A stretch of 64,000 nt of DNA, taken from positions 62,001-126,000 of the forward strand of contig JAQFVV010000969.1 in the NCBI GenBank assembly GCA_028023455.1, in the 5' to 3' direction. The notes under the pieces were generated by a model. That model was not told where the DNA came from. It made no database searches and worked only from the letters and a program-made list of their open reading frames with translations. The stretch is from Epiperipatus broadwayi. Taxonomy: Eukaryota; Onychophora; Udeonychophora; Euonychophora; Peripatidae. Positions 58,164 to 64,000 of this stretch are shown here, in pieces. The first letter of the stretch is position 1. The number at the start of each line of letters is the position of its first letter. The translations under genes and the position numbers were made by a program.

Positions 58164-60188
58164 ATGAGAGTGTGTAGATACTTAATAAGTTGGGGTGTCT
58201 ATATATTCTCATGCCATTGAATAAATATTTTCGTATTTGTTTAATGTTAAGGAGATGTGATCTATTTATAGCAAAATGAGTCTCACATTTGTTATAATTA
58301 ATTACACCCTATTTAGAACTGTTTATTCATGTAAAAATGAATCTAGATAAATAACCATATTACCTAAATTCTATTATGATATTTGAAAAAAAGGAGTTGG
58401 GAAAATGGTAAGTCAAGTAAATAGTACCCAGCCAGATTCCATGTATGGCTGAATGTAGGGATTTGGTACATCTGCTTAGGGTCATACTACCCATTGAGAG
58501 GCCACAATATATAACATGCTACCAGGAGGGTGTTAATAATGATTAATAGTTAAATTTTCTTTTATACACATATATACATGGAAAACCTTTAAGACAGAAA
58601 AAAAAAATTTAAAACCTTTTAAAGATACATTCTTTTTAATTATAAATTAAAAGTTATTTAATAGTTTTAATTGTAACTTTTTTCTGTCTAAAAGTTTATC
58701 TATGCATATATGTGTATAAAAGAATATATAAACATACACATACATAACATAGACTTACAACTATTTAGATCTCCTTGGAATTTAAAAGCTCATTCCTAAC
58801 TTGTGTCATTAAAAAAAGATTTTCCAATTGATTACAAAGTTGAAGACTTTCTGGAATCATTTTTGCTGTGAAATGATCTTTTTCTAAATCTTCTAATGTA
58901 TCCACATTTATTGCCAAATCCTTTTCCAACAGGCATTTTAAGGGCAATATGAACTTTTTTTATTGCATAAAAGATAAACACATAAAAATATATTAAGAAA
59001 AAAACATGAATTGCATAACTTCGAAATCGCATTAAAAAATCCACTCAAAAAGAGACAGAGGTGTATTATTAGCTCTATTAATAATGCTAAAAAAAACAGT
59101 ACATAGGGTTATGAGCTATGATATTATATAAATACTTCACTACTTTTCTTTTGGTACAGACATGAATTAAATTAAAATATATTTTATCGTGTCAATTATT
59201 GAGTTGCTACATTGGGTATGTGTCATCAGTGGATATCTTAAGTATTATTTTATATATTATGATTTTTACCACTTATTTGCAGACACAGAACATCCCATGT
59301 CTACAATTTCAGTATATATGCCTAATGAGCTCTCTTAACATAATTCCTAATAAAAAATATCATCAGGCTAGGTAGTGCTGATGAATTGAATCTCCTGTCC
59401 ATAAATCCTGGTATAATTCAGATATATACTGCCTTCTCAGTATGCATGTTTTTGTTAGAATCAGAAGCATCCCTGCAACCTGGAACACCCCCCTAATATT
59501 GTGAATTATTTCTCCAGATCACAAAAATGACCCTTCATATTGTGATGGCCACTGAACCATAGTTAATGAATTGCAGTCCCATGAATCTTATATTTACATC
59601 ATATATTATGTTTGTGCCTATGACTTATAGCCATAATCATGTGACATATCTCTTTTAACTAAAATAATGTAAGGTTCATAATAATAATTTAGAGACAGTA
59701 AAATAATTGATGCTAACCCATAGGTCTTTGATTACTATAGTTTTAAATACCTCATGGATAAATTAATAAGCACACCCTTTATGCATAAAATTATTACCAT
59801 TATACTAAGTCACCTTCATGTATGAGCCATTAAAAACTACTTCTACTACCCTGTAAATAGTAAAACCACCCTGTTAACCTTTATTATCTTTGTTAATAAT
59901 ATTTATTGTTTAACCTAAATTATCAATATCTATAACATCTTTGCAAGTTGGATTCTTATAATCAATATTTAGAAATTAGATAATATAGAATCTATGCATT
60001 GGACTATGTAGGGCTATATAAAATGAGAAGATGTGTTAACATTGAAGATGTTAATTTGGTATTACAAACTAGGGAGTCTGAGCAGGGGATTAAATTAGAA
60101 CAGTAGAAGTAGTGATATCAATATGCATGCTGCTTGAGATGTATGCTTGTTTTTCATACTTGTTAGTCGATTACATATTTGACCACTG

Positions 60189-60189
<1 letters not shown>
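58164..60189. other. AT-rich interval, nothing recognised
   Basis: No gene recognised. Minus-strand ORFs at 58,765-59,044 overlap each other in different frames and show no family motif. Confidence 0.4.
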
Positions 60190-60251
<62 letters not shown>

Positions 60252-60262
60252 TGTGTGTGTGT
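60190..60262. repeat. (TA)n-(GT)n microsatellite
   Basis: About 59 bp of TA followed by a short GT run. Confidence 0.92.
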
Positions 60263-61341
<1,079 letters not shown>

Positions 61342-61631
61342 GTTTTAAAGGTAACTTTATTCAAAAACAAGTGGTTACATTGGTTGTTGATTATACATAG
61401 TGTTATACATAGGTTTACCCAGTTATTACATTACAGTCTGTATATTTTATTAGAGTCTCTTTGCACTTAAAAAATGACTTTTTAGAACTTAGATAGTGGC
61501 TTTCACAATGTTTTTGATTTTTTCACACTTTATGAAATATTTATTGTCCAAGTTTATGTACAATATTAATCAATGATTATGGTTTCAGTAATCTTTTCAT
61601 GTTCTTGCAATAATGAATTTCATGTTTACCT

Positions 61632-62132
61632 TTATCCTTTTCTATTATATCCTTTATTATAAAGTGGCCTGAATTTAAAAAGAGACCATGTTGCTGCAAA
61701 GATATCAGGTGGTACAATAATGCTGTCTCTTTCTTTTATTTTTTGCAATTTGTTCCTATAGGTATTAGGGTGTCTTCTCGTGTTGTTGCCCAGTGTAAAA
61801 GTGCATCTGGCTGCCCTTATGGTGGGTATTACATTATTTTTGAATGTTTGTAGAATCTCATTTATAGTGGTTCCATTTTTTCTATATCCACCAACCATCA
61901 TTTGTCTTACTTTTTCAAGTCCTGAACAATTATGTATGAAATGGTCCTGTGTTTCATCATCCCTGTGACACATTATACACAAGGGATCTATATTTATATA
62001 GAATCTTCTGTATCTAATAAAATGACTTGTAGTTAGTGCTTTCAAATTGACTTTAATTATGAAATCGTAAAATTTTGGTTCCAGGTACCATTTCCTAAAT
62101 TTTTTAAGTAATTGGCTGTTATAAATTCCCAA
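61632..62132 (-). pseudogene. LINE C-terminal domain with CCHC-type zinc knuckle
   Basis: 166 codons. EPKFYDFIIKVNLKALTTSH and YRRFYINIDPLCIMCHRDDE contain the conserved run into CX2CX8HX4C (CIMC...H...C). It ends TWSLFKFRPLY. Same layout as the 5.5-kb LINE, which helps recognise it. The knuckle in LINEs may bind element RNA or target DNA. Confidence 0.78.
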
Positions 62133-62175
62133 TACAGATATTTGGTTATTCTCAGATTGTTTTTGTGTTAGGAAA

Positions 62176-63467
62176 TCATGTATTTGCCAATATGTATATT
62201 TTATTGGAAATTTTTAGTGTTACTTTGTTTTTGATGCTCTCAATGCTTTTAAGCAATGTAAAAATATAATTGTTTGTAGGTGGTAGACGATCTGTGGGTG
62301 TGATCTCCAATATTGGTTCAATATCTGGAAATCTTTTGACTATGGCTATTAGCAGATTTATTGTTTTTTGTGTTTGAAACACTAATATTGAGTGAAGTCC
62401 CAGACTATTTTTTTTTGTTGGTTGGTTAAGTTGCTTTATTGAAATGGTAACTACTTTCCTGTTGCATAGTAGTTTGCTATAAATGGTTTTGTGAAACTGA
62501 TTATTGGTAAATAGTAGCTTATTTTTGACATTATGAGTTGATTGAATAATGATATTTTTGTGTATATTGATAGATATGATCTGGATAATCATTCTGTGAT
62601 TCTTTCTGCATCCACTTTGAGTTTGTTTTGTATTGTTGTCCTCATTTGATTCATTCCCAGATAAAATGGAAAACCTAGAAAACTGCTGGGATTTCCTTGA
62701 TAAATTTGTTTATTTATTTTCTCTGTAAAAATTGTCCAAGCAGCTGACTTATTGATATTGATTTTAAGTTTGAATTTATTTGTATATTCTTCTATGATGT
62801 TTTGTAGTGTTTGTAGTAGCTTTTTTGATGTTAAGAATATTGTGATATCATACATATAAGTTATACAAGGAATGTATCTTTTTGTATTTGATATTAACAT
62901 TCCCTGTATTTTTTTTTTCAATTTATTCTAATAAGGGGTTTATGTAGAAGGTGAACAGTAGTGTACTCAGTGGTGACCCTTGTGGTATTGATTGAGTGGG
63001 ATAGAAAATGATGTTCTTCCATTAAGTGTGATATGTACTTCTCTGTTTAAAAGTAGGTAGGCTATTGCATATAATATTGATTGTGGTATCTGTGTTTCCT
63101 TTAGTTGGTTTAGTAAGATTTTTATTGGTACAGAGTTGAAAGCACTTTAAAAATCTAATGGTACTGCAATTGAAGCATATTTCTTCTTCTTAATTACTGA
63201 GTTAATTATAGTTTTAAAGAGTAGTGCTGCCTGACCTGTGGATGAGCTTTTCTTTGCATACTGATGTTGTGATATTTTTGTCAGTATAAATGGTTCAATT
63301 TTCACCTTTATTACTTTTTCTAGCAGTTTAATTCCTAAAGGCTCCATTGAGATGGGTCTTAAGTTGGTGATCTTGGTAATAGGTTCTTGTTTTTTCATAA
63401 ATGGTACCATTGATATGTTGTATAATCCCTGTATGCTATAATTTTTTTGTGATATCTGATTTGCCAA
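62176..63467 (-). pseudogene. LINE reverse transcriptase, broken
   Basis: LRPISMEPLGIKLLEKVI near 63,350 (finger motif). Motif A reads VPLDF then stop (TAA about 63,147) before SAFNSVP. Motif B, in a shifted frame near 62,940-62,990, reads PQGSPLSTLLFTFYINPL. Motif C reads ITYMYDITIFL, with the first catalytic Asp of YxDD replaced by Tyr. FLGFPFYLGMNQMRTTIQNK is the thumb. Several inactivating changes, so this copy is dead. Confidence 0.8.
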
Positions 63468-63696
63468 TTGACATTAGGTATGTATTTGTAATTTGGCTAA
63501 GATGTGCAAGTACAAACAGTGGACTGTCTGGAGGTCCTGGATGACATGTGGGTGGGATTGATTCTAACACTACCTTAAAATCCTCAATTTTAAATGGCAC
63601 CTCATCTTCAGTTGTTCCAAAATAATCTTCTTTGGATGTGAATTGTGCATGCTTAGTTAGCTTTGTTTTGAAATAGTTATATATAGGTGCAATCAT
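63436..63696 (-). pseudogene. LINE pre-RT region
   Basis: 86 codons with PPTCHPGPPDSPLFVLAHL, equivalent to the K-x-P-G-x-D-G-x-x-x-E/x block before the RT fingers of L1-like LINEs. It overlaps the following frame by 32 bases through a frameshift. Confidence 0.6.
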
Positions 63697-64000
63697 GTTA
63701 AATCCTGCTGTAATCTTATTTTCCTATTCCAGTGCCATGGGAACTTTATTTATGGATGAGTACCCCAAAACCCACCTAATATATCCACGTGTCCATGTGT
63801 GCAGCTGTGCTAGGCAAATTTTTTTTATGCTTAGGTATTGTTTTAATTTATTGCAAGTCTGTTTATAGAGCTGGGTGAGTTTAATTATGTTTGTTTGATT
63901 ATGTTGAACCAGTTTAGACAGACTGATTCATTTGTATATTTCATCTGCTAATGTAATTAGCCTGGAGGGAGGAATTGATTTTTGTGTGATATGGTTTATA

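Larger units (their letters stand above)
61342..64000 (-). mobile_element. LINE related to the 5.5-kb element, minus strand, continues past the window
   Basis: An RT-bearing LINE of the same protein family as 5,511-7,195 but extending much further 5'. From the right: pre-RT region (63,436-63,696), RT motifs (62,589-63,467), thumb/connection (62,176-62,592), and a C-terminal zinc knuckle (61,632-62,132), then a ~290-bp 3' UTR and (TAA)n. The coding sequence is broken by frameshifts and stops. The endonuclease and any ORF1 lie beyond position 64,000. Confidence 0.83.

Overview
This is a very AT-rich stretch of eukaryotic, almost certainly invertebrate animal, nuclear DNA. I find no convincing host protein-coding exon, tRNA or rRNA gene. 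The recognisable content is mobile elements and simple repeats: RTE-type LINEs, a second LINE family related to L1/Tx1 or I, a Penelope-like element (PLE) with a GIY-YIG endonuclease, a TA-flanked DNA transposon remnant, and many (TA)n, (TAA)n and (ATG)n arrays. The species cannot be named from this evidence.

The most interesting content lies between about 29.6 and 36.9 kb: small elements that encode hammerhead ribozymes (HHRs). From 32,401 to 35,034 there is an array of roughly 400-bp units. Seven of them carry a type I HHR, with core CTGATGA and GAAA, a two-part stem I, a short stem II, and a stem III made of an 8-nt palindrome. Three ribozymes lie on the minus strand and four on the plus strand, so the array diverges from a 77-bp centre near 33,500. 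A second, unrelated ~300-bp element family occurs at 29,642-29,971 and 36,570-36,866. Each copy has its own exact 14-bp target-site duplication. One copy has an intact HHR of the same architecture; the other has a ruined catalytic core. These match the metazoan 'retrozyme' concept: short non-autonomous retroelements that spread through self-cleaved RNA. The array directly abuts a PLE fragment (35,050-35,936). A longer PLE copy (43,870-45,930) supplies the class of reverse transcriptase proposed to mobilise such elements.

Layout: 1-2,588 RTE copy 1 (plus strand, nearly intact RT, one frameshift). 2,589-5,491 unique AT-rich DNA containing a 23-nt perfect match to an Illumina adapter. 5,511-7,195 a 5'-truncated LINE with 19-bp target-site duplications. 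8,700-9,690 short direct repeats, a (TA)n-centred foldback and a ~210-bp tandem repeat. 13,705-14,812 a pogo/Tigger-like TIR transposon remnant. 15-27 kb AT-rich DNA with microsatellites and a somewhat GC-richer island near 21.5-23.6 kb. 27,284-27,367 a near-perfect 84-nt hairpin. 29.6-36.9 kb the ribozyme elements and a PLE fragment. 43.9-45.9 kb a decayed PLE. 53.2-56.1 kb RTE copy 2 (minus strand, decayed). 57,926-58,163 a recent 119-bp tandem duplication. 61,115-64,000 a minus-strand LINE ending in a 227-bp (TAA)n tail and running off the window.

Functionally the window reads as a transposon-rich intergenic or intronic tract. The LINEs and PLE are mostly broken. The HHR units, especially the nearly identical 400-bp ones, look recently amplified and are the best candidates for active, transcribed RNA.
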